Assembly (NCBI RefSeq): GCF_000439085.1 | Contig: NZ_AUUA01000001.1 | Span: forward strand, 434,001-498,000 | Source: Leminorella grimontii ATCC 33999 = DSM 5078 | GTDB lineage: Bacteria > Pseudomonadota > Gammaproteobacteria > Enterobacterales > Enterobacteriaceae | Length of the DNA: 64,000 nucleotides | Reading direction: 5' to 3' | Made by a program: the position numbers and the translations under genes | Shown here: positions 1 through 8,911 of the stretch, piece after piece | Layout of the letters: each line of letters starts with the position of its first letter | Numbering within the stretch: the first letter of the stretch is position 1 | The notes under the pieces: model-generated | What the model was told of the DNA's origin: nothing | Databases searched by the model: none | Seen by the model: the letters and a program-made list of their open reading frames with translations, nothing else

Positions 1-62
1 TTTGTGCGCTTTAATCGTTACCCGAGAAATAGTTACCCACGTTACGTTAAGGAATGACGCCA

Positions 63-707
63 ATGTCAACGGAGTTTGATAAGTCCTATTTTTTCGATGA
101 AGCGAGCGAGGCTCGATATCGTATCGCTATTCCCGCAAAGTCCTTATCGTTTAGCGACTATCAGGTCGGCGGCTGGCTTGCCTGGAATAAAAAGAAATCT
201 CATCACCGCTATTTAGGCTCCACAAAAAACGTTATTTTCGGCTTGATATGCGGCCTTCTGGCCATTCTCGCCTGTGAGTTTCTGTTTTCCGTAAAGGGCG
301 TCAGGCTGAATCTTTCCGGCTGGTACAACGGTTCATCCGATTGGCTGTTTCGGGCGCGGAATGCTCAGGTGCTGTTTATTCTTCTCTGCGCCTTTATCTT
401 AGGTTCTCTTCTTCGTTCTTTTGTATTTAAAAGGAGGTATCGAAAAAATCTCCAGCGGCTTTACCAAGTTAATGACAGCATACAGGGCGGTTGCCTGCTG
501 GAGTTAACGGAAAAGGGAGTTCGCTGCGCCAATGCAAAGGCCAGCAGCTGTATTAGCTGGCAGAAAATCCAGGGCGTCATTAGCCATAACGACATTGATT
601 ATATCTTGGTAGAAGAGGGATTGTTTTTGTGGATCCCTGCGGCGCTGGAAGGATATCCACGCGATGAGGTGCTGGCATTTATTGAGGCAAAGCGTCGTGA
701 AGAGTAG
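63..707 (+). CDS. YcxB-like membrane protein, unknown function
   Basis: Predicted inner-membrane protein of 214 residues. After a polar N-terminus (about 55 residues) there are two hydrophobic segments, roughly residues 58-76 and 103-119, then a basic stretch and a soluble C-terminal domain ending near KRREE. The C-terminal part (LELTEKGVRC..., SWQKIQGV, WIPAALEG) resembles the YcxB-like domain, whose role is unknown. An ATG at 54 also opens the frame, but TAAGGA lies at the right distance from the ATG at 63, so 63 is preferred. It stands alone, converging on the MFS gene downstream. Family assignment is tentative; no function is proposed. Confidence 0.6.
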   Translation: MSTEFDKSYFFDEASEARYRIAIPAKSLSFSDYQVGGWLAWNKKKSHHRYLGSTKNVIFGLICGLLAILACEFLFSVKGVRLNLSGWYNGSSDWLFRARNAQVLFILLCAFILGSLLRSFVFKRRYRKNLQRLYQVNDSIQGGCLLELTEKGVRCANAKASSCISWQKIQGVISHNDIDYILVEEGLFLWIPAALEGYPRDEVLAFIEAKRREE

Positions 708-730
708 GGAACTGCAATAAGAGCACGTTG

Positions 731-752
731 CCCCGCCGAACTATCGGCGGGG
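731..752. terminator. GC-rich hairpin between convergent genes
   Basis: A 9-bp inverted repeat (CCCCGCCGA / TCGGCGGGG, 4-nt loop) sits between the ends of the YcxB-like gene and the MFS gene. It lacks a clear T-tract on either strand, so a terminator role is plausible rather than shown. Confidence 0.4.
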
Positions 753-776
753 GTATATTAAAGCACGCTGAACGCT

Positions 777-2120
777 TTAGGCGTTAGCCTTCATCTTCAT
801 CGGTTCATGAATGGTTAACAGAATAATGAACGTCAGAATCGAAATTCCCGCCATGAAAAAGAACACGTTGTTCCAGCCGTAGTGGTCAAGGATTAGGCCT
901 CCAATAAACGGTGTCGCCGCACCGCCCAGCTGTCCGCCCATGTTGACCAGTGCGTTGGCGACCGGGAACTTTTCTTTGGCGATAAACGACATCGGGTACA
1001 CCATGTAGGCGGAGAAGCCAATGCTTAACAGCAGGCCGGTCATAAACAGCAGCAGGGCGCAGACTGCGGGATTAGCCGGTGTATGGATTAACAGCAGCAT
1101 CATGATGGAAGTTGAGATCGCTGAAATCATCATGCCCGGTTTTCTCCGCTTGCCCAAAAACTTGTCTGACAGCACGCCGCCGAGCAGGTTGCCCAACACT
1201 GCGCCGACCCAGGGGGCGGCGGCGACAAAGCCCATGCCGATAACGGAAAGGTTCTTCTCCGTTAGCAGATAGGTCGGGATCCAGGCGAGAAGCAGGCTGG
1301 AAATCCCTAACTGGAAGCAGTAGCCTAGGCTGCATCCCCACACGTTCCACGACTGGCAGATGCCTTTAGTGGTCTCCAGTAGCTTGATCTCTCTTACTCT
1401 AATGAGTGAATCCAGTACGGCGATCTTTTTATACTCGTCCTTTTTCGATGCTGTGCTTTCGGTACCGTTCGCCTTTTCGTTAATCAGGTCAACTTCGGCC
1501 TGATTGGTGAATTTTGAGCGTTCGGGGCGGTCGGCGACGAAAGTATACCAAAACAGAGGAAGCAAAATGCCGGAAATGGCGAAGAAAAGAAAAACTTCTT
1601 TCCATCCCCAGGCGGCAATGATGACGGCGCCGACGATGGGCGTAATAACCGGCCCCAGCTTGATGGAGGAAAGGAATATGCCGGAAGCGATGCCTTTCTC
1701 TCGAGAGGGAAACCAGTTATTGATAGTTGACGTGACGCCAATCGGCAAGGGGCCTTCGGCAACGCCTAACAGAACGCGGCATATTTTAAGCTGCAGAATG
1801 GAACTGACCATGCCGGTCATTCCCGTCACCAGCGAAGTCAGAACCATGGAGGTAGTAAAGACCTTGCGTACTCCGAATCGGGAAATTAACCACGCTGACG
1901 GCAGTTGGATTAGCGCATAGGCTATGAGGAACAGGCTGACCAGCGCGCCTGCTTCGGCGTTAGTCATGGAGAATTCCTTTCGGATAAACGGCAGGGCGAC
2001 GCCCAGGTTGGCGCGGTCCGCTGCCGCCACCGTATAGATTAGGAAAAAGAGGGTTGCCACCCACCAGCGATGGTGCGTTGGCTTTGTTGGCGCAAGAACG
2101 CCGGTAACGTGAGTGCTCAT
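777..2120 (-). CDS. MFS transporter, anion:cation symporter (ACS) type
   Basis: Major facilitator of 447 residues with about 12 hydrophobic segments. The N-terminus (DRANLGVALPFIRKEF) and the motif SRFGVRKVF after helix 2 are typical of the ACS family that carries hexonates, glucarate/galactarate, phthalate and other organic acids. A charged central loop (about residues 195-240, rich in E and K) separates the two six-helix halves. AGGA precedes the ATG by 7 nt. It is the last gene of a three-gene unit with two RraA-fold proteins, 10 nt after the first of them, so its substrate is probably a hydroxy- or oxo-dicarboxylate cleaved by that aldolase. The exact substrate cannot be read from the sequence. 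Confidence 0.88.
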   Translation of the reverse strand: MSTHVTGVLAPTKPTHHRWWVATLFFLIYTVAAADRANLGVALPFIRKEFSMTNAEAGALVSLFLIAYALIQLPSAWLISRFGVRKVFTTSMVLTSLVTGMTGMVSSILQLKICRVLLGVAEGPLPIGVTSTINNWFPSREKGIASGIFLSSIKLGPVITPIVGAVIIAAWGWKEVFLFFAISGILLPLFWYTFVADRPERSKFTNQAEVDLINEKANGTESTASKKDEYKKIAVLDSLIRVREIKLLETTKGICQSWNVWGCSLGYCFQLGISSLLLAWIPTYLLTEKNLSVIGMGFVAAAPWVGAVLGNLLGGVLSDKFLGKRRKPGMMISAISTSIMMLLLIHTPANPAVCALLLFMTGLLLSIGFSAYMVYPMSFIAKEKFPVANALVNMGGQLGGAATPFIGGLILDHYGWNNVFFFMAGISILTFIILLTIHEPMKMKANA

Positions 2121-2130
2121 CGCGGTAGTC

Positions 2131-2772
2131 CTATTGTAGGTTTAAGAGGCGGAAGGTTTCGCTAAGGTTCATCAGTTCAGCCGTTGTTGCGCCCTGAGCG
2201 ATTTTTTCTTTAAACGCCCCCTCTTTGCTTTCCCGCGCGAGGGCTAGTTCAAGCGTACGTTCAGCGCTACTGGCAGGCACAATCGCAACGCCGTCTCTGT
2301 CTCCGATGACGATGTCGCCGGGAGAAACTGTGACGTCGCCTATTGTGACCGGAACGTTAACCCGGCCCGGCTGCGTTTTGCCGGTTCCCTTAATGGAGAG
2401 TCCGCGAGAAAAAACGGGGAAGCCTAGGTGTGCGATGGCGTCGGCGTCCCTCACGGCGCCATTCACCACGATGCCGGCCAGGCCGATCTTTAAGGCTTGG
2501 GTGGTTAATACGTCGCCCCAAACGCCGGCTTCAATAAAGCCTTTGCAGTCGATGACCAAAACGTCGCCAGGCTGTGCGTGTAACAGGGCGTAGTGGATCA
2601 TGAGGTTATCGGCGGGACGCATGTCGACGGTAAACGCGGGGCCAGCCAACTTCATATCGGCACAGATGGGCTTGATGCCAGCATCGAGCGCGCCAAATGC
2701 TCCCTGTGCTTCATAAACGGTGGCCGAGCCCAGCGCTATTAATTGCTGGGCGATAGCTTCTTTATTATTCAT
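2131..2772 (-). CDS. RraA-fold HMG/CHA aldolase-like protein
   Basis: A 213-residue member of the RraA / 4-hydroxy-4-methyl-2-oxoglutarate (HMG)-4-carboxy-4-hydroxy-2-oxoadipate (CHA) aldolase family. Enzymes of this family perform metal-dependent retro-aldol cleavage yielding pyruvate or decarboxylate oxaloacetate. The D-X20-R-D motif that binds metal and pyruvate in characterised HMG/CHA aldolases is intact: the Asp of VWGDVL is followed by 20 residues and then RD of NGAVRD. IGDRDGVAIVP near the C-terminus is also typical. It lies 23 nt after its paralogue and 10 nt before the MFS carrier, suggesting one transcript for uptake and cleavage of a branched oxo-acid. Aldolase-family assignment is firm; substrate is inferred only. 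Confidence 0.82.
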   Translation of the reverse strand: MNNKEAIAQQLIALGSATVYEAQGAFGALDAGIKPICADMKLAGPAFTVDMRPADNLMIHYALLHAQPGDVLVIDCKGFIEAGVWGDVLTTQALKIGLAGIVVNGAVRDADAIAHLGFPVFSRGLSIKGTGKTQPGRVNVPVTIGDVTVSPGDIVIGDRDGVAIVPASSAERTLELALARESKEGAFKEKIAQGATTAELMNLSETFRLLNLQ

Positions 2773-2795
2773 AGAGTAATGTCCAGAGTATTTCT

Positions 2796-3467
2796 TTATT
2801 TATTGGGATTGCGTTGTAGAAGGTGATAATTATGTTTTTTTCTGGCCTGTGAAATTGATATGCCATTTAATACGTCATTTAAAATATCGTTTTCTACCGA
2901 TTGCATAATCAGCGCTCTGTCGATAACGGATTTTATATGGCTTCTGGCTACGACGACGGCGCCGTCAATATCAGCAACGATAAGGTCGCCCTGTTTAATC
3001 AATACGCCGCTGATAGTGATGGGCTGACATACGGCAGCGACCTGTACACGGTCTTTCCCCGTGCGCATATAGCGCCCAAGCGCATAAAGCGGATAATTAA
3101 CGGCATTGGCTTCCTGCGTATCGCGGCATACGCCGTTAATAACCGTTCCTGCGATGTTTCGCTTGGCAGCCAGTTGACTTAGAATGCCGCCCCAGACGGT
3201 GCAGTCCGGGCGCGCGGCGTTATCAATAACAACCACGTCACCAGCCTTAACGTCGTCGATGAAGTCGCCAACGGTACCCATGTTATCTCTGTCTATGGCG
3301 GTGTATCTGACGGTCCAGGCGGTACCGACAACCGCATTTTTACCGGCAATGTGCTTTATTCCCAATAGCGAACCTGGCAATGAAAAATAGTCCAATGCGT
3401 CGGATATTTCCGGCGTCGTCAATTTCTTTGCTTTTTCTATATAATCGTTTATATCTAAATCAGACAT
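2796..3467 (-). CDS. RraA-family protein lacking the first motif Asp
   Basis: A 223-residue RraA-fold protein, paralogous to the next gene. Alignment around the active site gives VWGGIL...NGVCRD, so the Arg-Asp pair is present but the Asp 20 residues before it is replaced by Gly. In HMG/CHA aldolases that Asp is part of the D-X20-R-D motif; the RNase E regulator RraA also departs from the motif. The protein may therefore lack aldolase activity, use different chemistry, or form mixed oligomers with its neighbour. GAAGGAGA precedes the ATG, an excellent ribosome binding site. It is first in the three-gene unit and divergent from the LysR gene, whose product probably controls it. Confidence 0.78.
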   Translation of the reverse strand: MSDLDINDYIEKAKKLTTPEISDALDYFSLPGSLLGIKHIAGKNAVVGTAWTVRYTAIDRDNMGTVGDFIDDVKAGDVVVIDNAARPDCTVWGGILSQLAAKRNIAGTVINGVCRDTQEANAVNYPLYALGRYMRTGKDRVQVAAVCQPITISGVLIKQGDLIVADIDGAVVVARSHIKSVIDRALIMQSVENDILNDVLNGISISQARKKHNYHLLQRNPNK

Positions 3468-3553
3468 CTTAATCTCCTTCGTGTTTTTTGATGATGATTA
3501 GATATAACCCCATATTGTACAAGCAGTTAAAATTGAGCATAGGATAAGAAAAA

Positions 3554-4447
3554 ATGAACTTAAAACAGCTTGTCTATTTCTGTAAGGTGGTTGAATCCGG
3601 AAGTATTAGTCAGGCGGCGAAATTACTATTTGTCGCTCCGACGGCAATTAGCATGCAAATTTCGGCTCTGGAGGAGCAACTGGGTGGTGAGTTATTAAAT
3701 AGAAGCACCCGCCCAATGGCATTGACCAAGTTAGGTGAGTTTTTTTATTCCAGATCGCAAGAGTTAATCTATGACTTTAATAAGCTGGAGTCGGACACTG
3801 AACTATTTATTAATAATAAGTCTGCTGTACTTAATATCGGTTTCACCCGCTCTGTTATGTTTAATATCCTACCCGAGGCGATTAAAAAATTTAAGGAACG
3901 TTACGCTCACGTACAGATAAACCTGACGGAAGTACTGTCAGAATATCAGTCGGAGATGTTGATCAATGGCGCTATCGATATCGGCATCACTCGCGAACTG
4001 GAGAACGATAACTTTGTATCCGAGTCCCTCGAACACCGGCTTATCCTCATTGACCCAATGGTGGCCGCGATCCCTAGGGATCACTATCTGTCCAGAAAGC
4101 TTTTCCTGACTCTGAGGGATTTTGTTAATTCGCCTTTTATTATTTATCCAAAGGATGACCGCAGCGGCTTTGCGGGGAAATTTTTTGATATGTTTATTCA
4201 GCGCCAGTGTCAGCCTATGGTTTCCTATCGCGCAATTGAAATTCACACTGCGCTAGCATTAGTCGGCGCCGGGTTAGGCGTTACTCTGGTAGGGAAATCA
4301 ACCATTCCAAATAACAGGCAAGACGTTCTCTTTCTGCCTATTCAGGATTTTAATATCTCTAGCTATATTTATTCCGTTTGTCGGTCTGATAATAATAATT
4401 CTTTGATTGCCGATTTTATTGATGTGCTGGAAGGCGTGTCCGGATAA
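3554..4447 (+). CDS. LysR-family transcriptional regulator
   Basis: A 297-residue LTTR. Residues 1-60 form the winged HTH (MNLKQLVYFCKVVESGSISQAAKLL, then a recognition helix with PTAISMQISALEEQLG), followed by the periplasmic-binding-like effector domain starting near residue 90 (LNIGFTRSV). The gene is transcribed away from the RraA/RraA/MFS unit with only 86 nt between the start codons, the usual arrangement for an LTTR controlling its divergent neighbour, so it is the likely activator of that unit. The inducer is unknown. Its base composition is somewhat more AT-rich than the neighbouring genes. Confidence 0.9.
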   Translation: MNLKQLVYFCKVVESGSISQAAKLLFVAPTAISMQISALEEQLGGELLNRSTRPMALTKLGEFFYSRSQELIYDFNKLESDTELFINNKSAVLNIGFTRSVMFNILPEAIKKFKERYAHVQINLTEVLSEYQSEMLINGAIDIGITRELENDNFVSESLEHRLILIDPMVAAIPRDHYLSRKLFLTLRDFVNSPFIIYPKDDRSGFAGKFFDMFIQRQCQPMVSYRAIEIHTALALVGAGLGVTLVGKSTIPNNRQDVLFLPIQDFNISSYIYSVCRSDNNNSLIADFIDVLEGVSG

Positions 4448-4474
4448 CAGACTAAAGAGGCAGTGGTGTAAATA

Positions 4475-4500
4475 AAAGCCGGGCTTTTTTACCCGGCTTA
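4475..4500. terminator. Terminator between lysR and M20 gene
   Basis: Inverted repeat TAAAAGCCGGG / CCCGGCTTA with a loop of Ts. It lies between two converging genes and could act in both directions. Confidence 0.6.
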
Positions 4501-4534
4501 GCGTTACGTTTTTCTCGCTGGTACGTGACTTCGA

Positions 4535-5776
4535 TCACGCGTCAGCCAATTCCCCCAGCGCCTGCTGCAGAATTTCCGCCGCCAGAATAACGTCGTCAAA
4601 CTCGCTGTATTCGTCCGGATGGTGGCTGATGCCCTCTTTGGACGGAATAAACAGCATACCGGCGGGGAAGTCCTGCGCCATGTACATGGTGTCGTGGCCT
4701 GCGCCGCTCATCATGGTGACGGAAGAGACGCCCTGTTCCTGACAGATGCGCTCAAGGCGGTGAACGATATCGTCGTTCATCAACACCGGCATATCGTTAG
4801 CCAGTTCGTGTACGTGTATGACGACGTCCTGTACGGACTTGGCGTGCTCAACGGAGGCCAGGAACTTGGCGACCACGCGGTTGACGCTGGATTTATCGAC
4901 GCCGCGGATGTCGACGTAGAAGGTCACGTCGCCGGGGATCACGTTGATGGCGTTCGGCGTGACGTCCAAGCGGCCGACGGTGCCAACCGTTCCGTAGGCG
5001 GACTCATAGCAGGCGGCGGTGTTGATGTCGGTAATGATGCCGGCGCTTGCCACCAGGGCGTCGTGGCGCTGGCTCATCGGCGTTGCGCCGGAGTGGTCGG
5101 CGTGGCCGTGAACCTCTACGCGGTAGCGGCAGGGGGCGGCGATGCCGTTAACGACGCCGATGCGTTTTTGCTGATGCTCTAACACCTTGCCCTGTTCGAT
5201 GTGGGTTTCGATAAAGGCGGAGAAGTAGTCGGTCGGCAGGCGACACTCTTTCAGCTTCTGGCTTTGATAGCCGCAGTTATCCAGCACTTGGAAAATATTG
5301 TTGCCCTGGCTGTCGGTGTTTTTCGCCCATTTGTCAAAGTCGGCCTGGCCGGCCATCACCTTACTGGCCATACAGGCGAAGCCGAAGCGGCTGGACTCTT
5401 CCGCACGGAAAATCACCAGTTCAAGAGAGCGCTTGAGCTGCTGCGGCTTGAACTGGGAAATGGCATACAGGCCAGCCATAACGCCGATAACGCCGTCGTA
5501 GGCGCCGCCCTGCGGCACGGAGTCGATGTGAGAGCCAGTGCCGACGGCGGGCAGTTCGGGATTTTTACCCGGCAGGCGGGCAAAGACGTTGCCCATGGCG
5601 TCCTGACGCACCTCAAGCCCCAGCTCGCGGCACTTTTCTATCATCAGCCGGTGAGCCTGTTCATCCTCTTTGGAGTAGGCGAGGCGAGTAATGCCCGGTG
5701 AGCCGTCGTTAAGGGTAAAGGCGGTGATTTGTTCGAAAAGATCGAGCGCCGATTGTTTAGTGAGAGCTTGAGCCAT
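4535..5776 (-). CDS. M20 Zn-dependent N-carbamoyl amidohydrolase (HyuC/AllC type)
   Basis: A 413-residue cytosolic binuclear zinc amidohydrolase of the M20 beta-ureidopropionase / allantoate amidohydrolase / N-carbamoyl-amino-acid hydrolase group. Visible hallmarks are the GSHIDSVPQGGAYDG metal motif, the catalytic EE in RAEESSRFG, HIEQG, the dimerisation-domain motif GHADHSGATP and GAGHDTMYMA near the C-terminus. AAAGGAT lies just upstream of the ATG at 5776; the frame is open further upstream but without a good start. It is followed 200 nt upstream by no partner except rihC, read in the same direction, so a role in nucleobase or ureido-compound breakdown is attractive. Members differ in substrate, and the sequence does not decide between allantoate, beta-ureidopropionate and N-carbamoyl amino acids. 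Confidence 0.82.
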   Translation of the reverse strand: MAQALTKQSALDLFEQITAFTLNDGSPGITRLAYSKEDEQAHRLMIEKCRELGLEVRQDAMGNVFARLPGKNPELPAVGTGSHIDSVPQGGAYDGVIGVMAGLYAISQFKPQQLKRSLELVIFRAEESSRFGFACMASKVMAGQADFDKWAKNTDSQGNNIFQVLDNCGYQSQKLKECRLPTDYFSAFIETHIEQGKVLEHQQKRIGVVNGIAAPCRYRVEVHGHADHSGATPMSQRHDALVASAGIITDINTAACYESAYGTVGTVGRLDVTPNAINVIPGDVTFYVDIRGVDKSSVNRVVAKFLASVEHAKSVQDVVIHVHELANDMPVLMNDDIVHRLERICQEQGVSSVTMMSGAGHDTMYMAQDFPAGMLFIPSKEGISHHPDEYSEFDDVILAAEILQQALGELADA

Positions 5777-5975
5777 TCCAGTATCCTTTATGTCTGTTGT
5801 TGCCTGAATATTTGGAGGGGGATGCCCGTATTCCAAACTGAAACCTTTAGCGTCGCAGGGTACCAACGCTTTTGAACATCATAACAGTATAAGAGATTAA
5901 GACCTTAGTCTAATTCACGGCGAGCTTGATATAGGTCATACAAAGGGGAAAAGGCTCGCCGTGCCGATGCGTTGG

Positions 5976-6899
5976 CTAATGACACCGCTTCAAGGCGGCT
6001 AAAAACCAGGCCTTGAACAGTTCCTCGTCGATATCTACGCAGACCTTGCAGTTTGCGGCTTTGCCGAGAGAAGCTTTCAGGTCGATAACCGTCGCGCCCG
6101 AGGTGTACTCGCCTTTCGTCTCGACGGCGACAAAAACGTTTTGAACGGTAAACATTTCTGGTTTTAAAAGGTAGGCAATAGCGCAGCTGTCGTACATTTT
6201 TAATCCGGTATTAAAGCTTCCGCCGCGATATTTCCTAAACAGGCTGTACATCATGTCGCCCGTTTGATTCATTTGCTTGATTTCTTCGCTGTCCTGCGGG
6301 TAAACCAGCGCTTTCAGGCCAACGTCAAGGGGCGTCATGGCGATAGCCAGACCGCTTTCAAAAACGATTTTTGCCGCTTCCGGATCGACGGCGATATTAA
6401 ACTCGGAAAGTACGCCAAAATTGCCTCGTCCCAGCGCGCCGCCCATGAGGACGATTTCGGCTATTTTTCCCTTTATCTCAGGGTATTCCCTTAACAGCAG
6501 GGCGACGTTCGTCAGCGGCCCAATCGCGACAATCGTGATTTTTTCTTCTGATTCTTTTAGCGTTTGATACATTGCCTGAACGGCGGTGATGTTTAGCAAA
6601 TTTCCCCTATTGGGCTCTGGAAATTCATAGCCCTCCATTCCGGTAACGCCGTGTACTTCGCTTGCGTCTCTGACCTCGCGAAGGAGTGGCCGGGCGGCGC
6701 CTTTGGCGACGGGGGTGCTTAGCGTCCAAAACGTGAGTAGCTTAAGTGCGTTGTTGGTCACGTGCTCAATGCCGACGTTACCGGAGACCGTGGTGATAAG
6801 CTTGACGTCCAGCTCTCTAGCAAACAGCGCAATCCCCAGCGCTACGGCGTCGTCAATGCCAGGGTCGGTATCAATAATAATTGGCCTCTTGGCGCTCAT
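5976..6899 (-). CDS. rihC: Ribonucleoside hydrolase RihC
   Basis: A 307-residue nucleoside hydrolase that splits purine and pyrimidine ribonucleosides to base and ribose. The N-terminal DTDPGIDDA calcium/ribose-binding motif is present, and long stretches match E. coli RihC in order (VHGVTGMEGYEF, VAIGPLTNVALLL, EFNIAVDPEAA, CAIAYLLKPEMF, FVAVETKGE). AGGAGAG precedes the start. The base released could feed salvage, and the M20 amidohydrolase downstream may act on a later breakdown product, although the 200-nt gap means co-transcription is uncertain. RihC rather than RihA/RihB is favoured by sequence similarity. Confidence 0.88.
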   Translation of the reverse strand: MSAKRPIIIDTDPGIDDAVALGIALFARELDVKLITTVSGNVGIEHVTNNALKLLTFWTLSTPVAKGAARPLLREVRDASEVHGVTGMEGYEFPEPNRGNLLNITAVQAMYQTLKESEEKITIVAIGPLTNVALLLREYPEIKGKIAEIVLMGGALGRGNFGVLSEFNIAVDPEAAKIVFESGLAIAMTPLDVGLKALVYPQDSEEIKQMNQTGDMMYSLFRKYRGGSFNTGLKMYDSCAIAYLLKPEMFTVQNVFVAVETKGEYTSGATVIDLKASLGKAANCKVCVDIDEELFKAWFLAALKRCH

Positions 6900-6964
6900 T
6901 TTATTCTCTCCTCATCTGATGGCCTGCGTGACCCCATCTTATTAGAAGGCCGTTGCCGGAGGGA

Positions 6965-6998
6965 AGAAAAAATAAACCCCGCCGAGAGGCAGGGTTTG
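6965..6998 (-). terminator. Terminator of the pot operon
   Basis: On the minus strand AAACCCTGCC and GGCGGGGTTT form a stem followed by ATTTTTTC, just after the potD stop codon. Confidence 0.75.
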
Positions 6999-7023
6999 CA
7001 GAAATTACGGCATGAGTGAAGTA

Positions 7024-8070
7024 TTAGCCGCCGGCTTTCAGGTTTTGAAACAGCGTCTCGTACAGCAGCCCGGCTTCACCGACGGAGCCCAGCCACTGTC
7101 CCTTTTCAAGCACTTCCGGATCGGGATAGAGGGACTTGTCTTCGGTCAGCGACTTGGGAAGCAGCTTTCTCGCTTCGATATTCGGCGTTGGGTAGCCGAT
7201 TTCATTGGCTATCCTGGCTGCGACTTCCGGACGAAGAAGGTAGTCGATAAGCTTGAGCGCGCCTTCGACGTTCTTGGCGTTAGATGGAATCGCCATGCTG
7301 TCCATCCAGAAAACACCTCCCTCTTTGGGCCAGATGTACTGAAGGTGAACGCCTTCCTGACGCGCCATGTACGATGAGCCGTTCCACAGCATGCCGATAT
7401 CAATATCCCCCTCGATATAAGGGTTGGCGGGCGCGTCGGAGTTGAATACTACGACGTTATCCATCAGCTTGCGCAGCTCTTCATAGCCTTCTTTAATCTG
7501 CTTGGGATCCTGACTGTTTATCGGATAGCCCAGCTTAAGCATGGCGATGGGGAACACTTCGCGAGCGTCATCGAGGATCAGGATGCGGTCCTTGAAGCGA
7601 GGCTCCCAGAGGTCCGCCCAGCCGGTGACGGTTTTCGGATCGATAACGTCAGTATTGACCGCGATGCCGGTTGCGCCCCAGGTATAGGGGATTGACCACT
7701 CGTTGGTGGGGTCAAACGGCTTTGACTGCAGGGCAGGGTCGATATTCTTGAAGTTTTTAAGCTTGCTGGTATCGATTTTTTGCAGCATGCCTTCGTCGCG
7801 CATCTTGGCGATAAAGTAGGCGGAAGGGACTACCAGATCATAAGCGCCGTCTTTATAGGTCTTAAGCTTGGTGTACATGGTATCAATGGATTCAAACGAC
7901 GAGTTGATCACCTTGATGCCGGTTTCTTTGGTAAAGTCGTCCATCAGGCCGGGCGGAACGTATTCCGACCAGTTGTAGAAGTAAACGACGTTTTCTTCGG
8001 CTTGGACTGGCGCCGCGCCGAAAGTGAGCAGCAGCGTACCTGCCGCTAACAGACGAGACCACTTTTTCAT
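7024..8070 (-). CDS. potD: Spermidine/putrescine-binding periplasmic protein PotD
   Basis: A 348-residue periplasmic solute-binding protein that delivers spermidine, and less well putrescine, to PotABC. The first 24 residues are a classic Sec signal ending PVQA, with cleavage before EE. The mature protein begins VVYFYNWSEYVPPGLMDDF; the Trp and Tyr here and the downstream acidic residues belong to the known polyamine pocket. Length matches E. coli PotD. It is the last gene of potABCD, 64 nt after potC, and is followed by a strong terminator. Confidence 0.96.
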   Translation of the reverse strand: MKKWSRLLAAGTLLLTFGAAPVQAEENVVYFYNWSEYVPPGLMDDFTKETGIKVINSSFESIDTMYTKLKTYKDGAYDLVVPSAYFIAKMRDEGMLQKIDTSKLKNFKNIDPALQSKPFDPTNEWSIPYTWGATGIAVNTDVIDPKTVTGWADLWEPRFKDRILILDDAREVFPIAMLKLGYPINSQDPKQIKEGYEELRKLMDNVVVFNSDAPANPYIEGDIDIGMLWNGSSYMARQEGVHLQYIWPKEGGVFWMDSMAIPSNAKNVEGALKLIDYLLRPEVAARIANEIGYPTPNIEARKLLPKSLTEDKSLYPDPEVLEKGQWLGSVGEAGLLYETLFQNLKAGG

Positions 8071-8134
8071 GTAGGCCGTATCTCCAACATCGGATAAAAA
8101 ACGTCGCCGACGAACGTGACGTCGGCGATAAACA

Positions 8135-8911
8135 CTATTTTCCGCTGCGATCGCGCTGAATAAGCTGGCTAACCAACACCAGTATCAGCGAGAAGACCAG
8201 CATGATGGTCGCCAATGCGTTTACTTCCGGCGACATGCCCACTTTTACCATCGAGTAAATCTTCAGCGGTAAAATTTCGTAGGACGGGCCGGTGACGAAG
8301 GATGACACGACCACGTCGTCCATCGACAGCGTGAAGCTCAGAAGCCAGCCGGCGACGACGGCGGGCATGGCGAGAGGCAAAACGATTTTACGCATAATGG
8401 TAAATTCGCCCGCGCCCAGATCGCGCGCGGCCTCCAGCATCCTGACGTCAAAGCCCTTCAAGCGAGAGTAGACGGTGATCGTCACAAAAGGCAGGCAGAA
8501 GGTGATGTGCGCCAGCATCAGCGTCCAAAAGCCCAGCGACAGGCCTAGCAGCATGTAGAGCGCCAGCAGTGAGATAGCCATAACGATGTCCGGCGACATC
8601 ATAACCACGAACAGCATGCCGCTAACGAAGGGCTTACCGCGAAACTGATAGCGGTAAAGCGCCACTGCCGTGAGCGAGCCGATAAGGGTGGCGAACGTCG
8701 CCGACAGAGAGGCTATGACCACGGAGTGGCCCGCCGCCTGCAGCAGGCTGTCGTTATTCATCAGGATCTCGTACCACTGGGTGGTGAAACCGCGCCAGGT
8801 GACGCCGTATTTAGCGACGTTGAACGAGTTGACGATCAAAATAACGATCGGGATGTACAAAAAGGCGTAAACGGCGGTCATAAAGCCGCCCCGGAAAAGG
8901 CGTCCAATCAT
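8135..8911 (-). CDS. potC: Spermidine/putrescine ABC transporter permease PotC
   Basis: Inner-membrane permease of 258 residues with six predicted hydrophobic helices. The cytoplasmic coupling loop [29 protein letters not shown] is the EAA motif that contacts the PotA ATPase. The start codon overlaps the end of potB by 4 nt, implying translational coupling. Together with PotB it forms the heterodimeric channel of the polyamine importer. Confidence 0.96.
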   Translation of the reverse strand: MIGRLFRGGFMTAVYAFLYIPIVILIVNSFNVAKYGVTWRGFTTQWYEILMNNDSLLQAAGHSVVIASLSATFATLIGSLTAVALYRYQFRGKPFVSGMLFVVMMSPDIVMAISLLALYMLLGLSLGFWTLMLAHITFCLPFVTITVYSRLKGFDVRMLEAARDLGAGEFTIMRKIVLPLAMPAVVAGWLLSFTLSMDDVVVSSFVTGPSYEILPLKIYSMVKVGMSPEVNALATIMLVFSLILVLVSQLIQRDRSGK

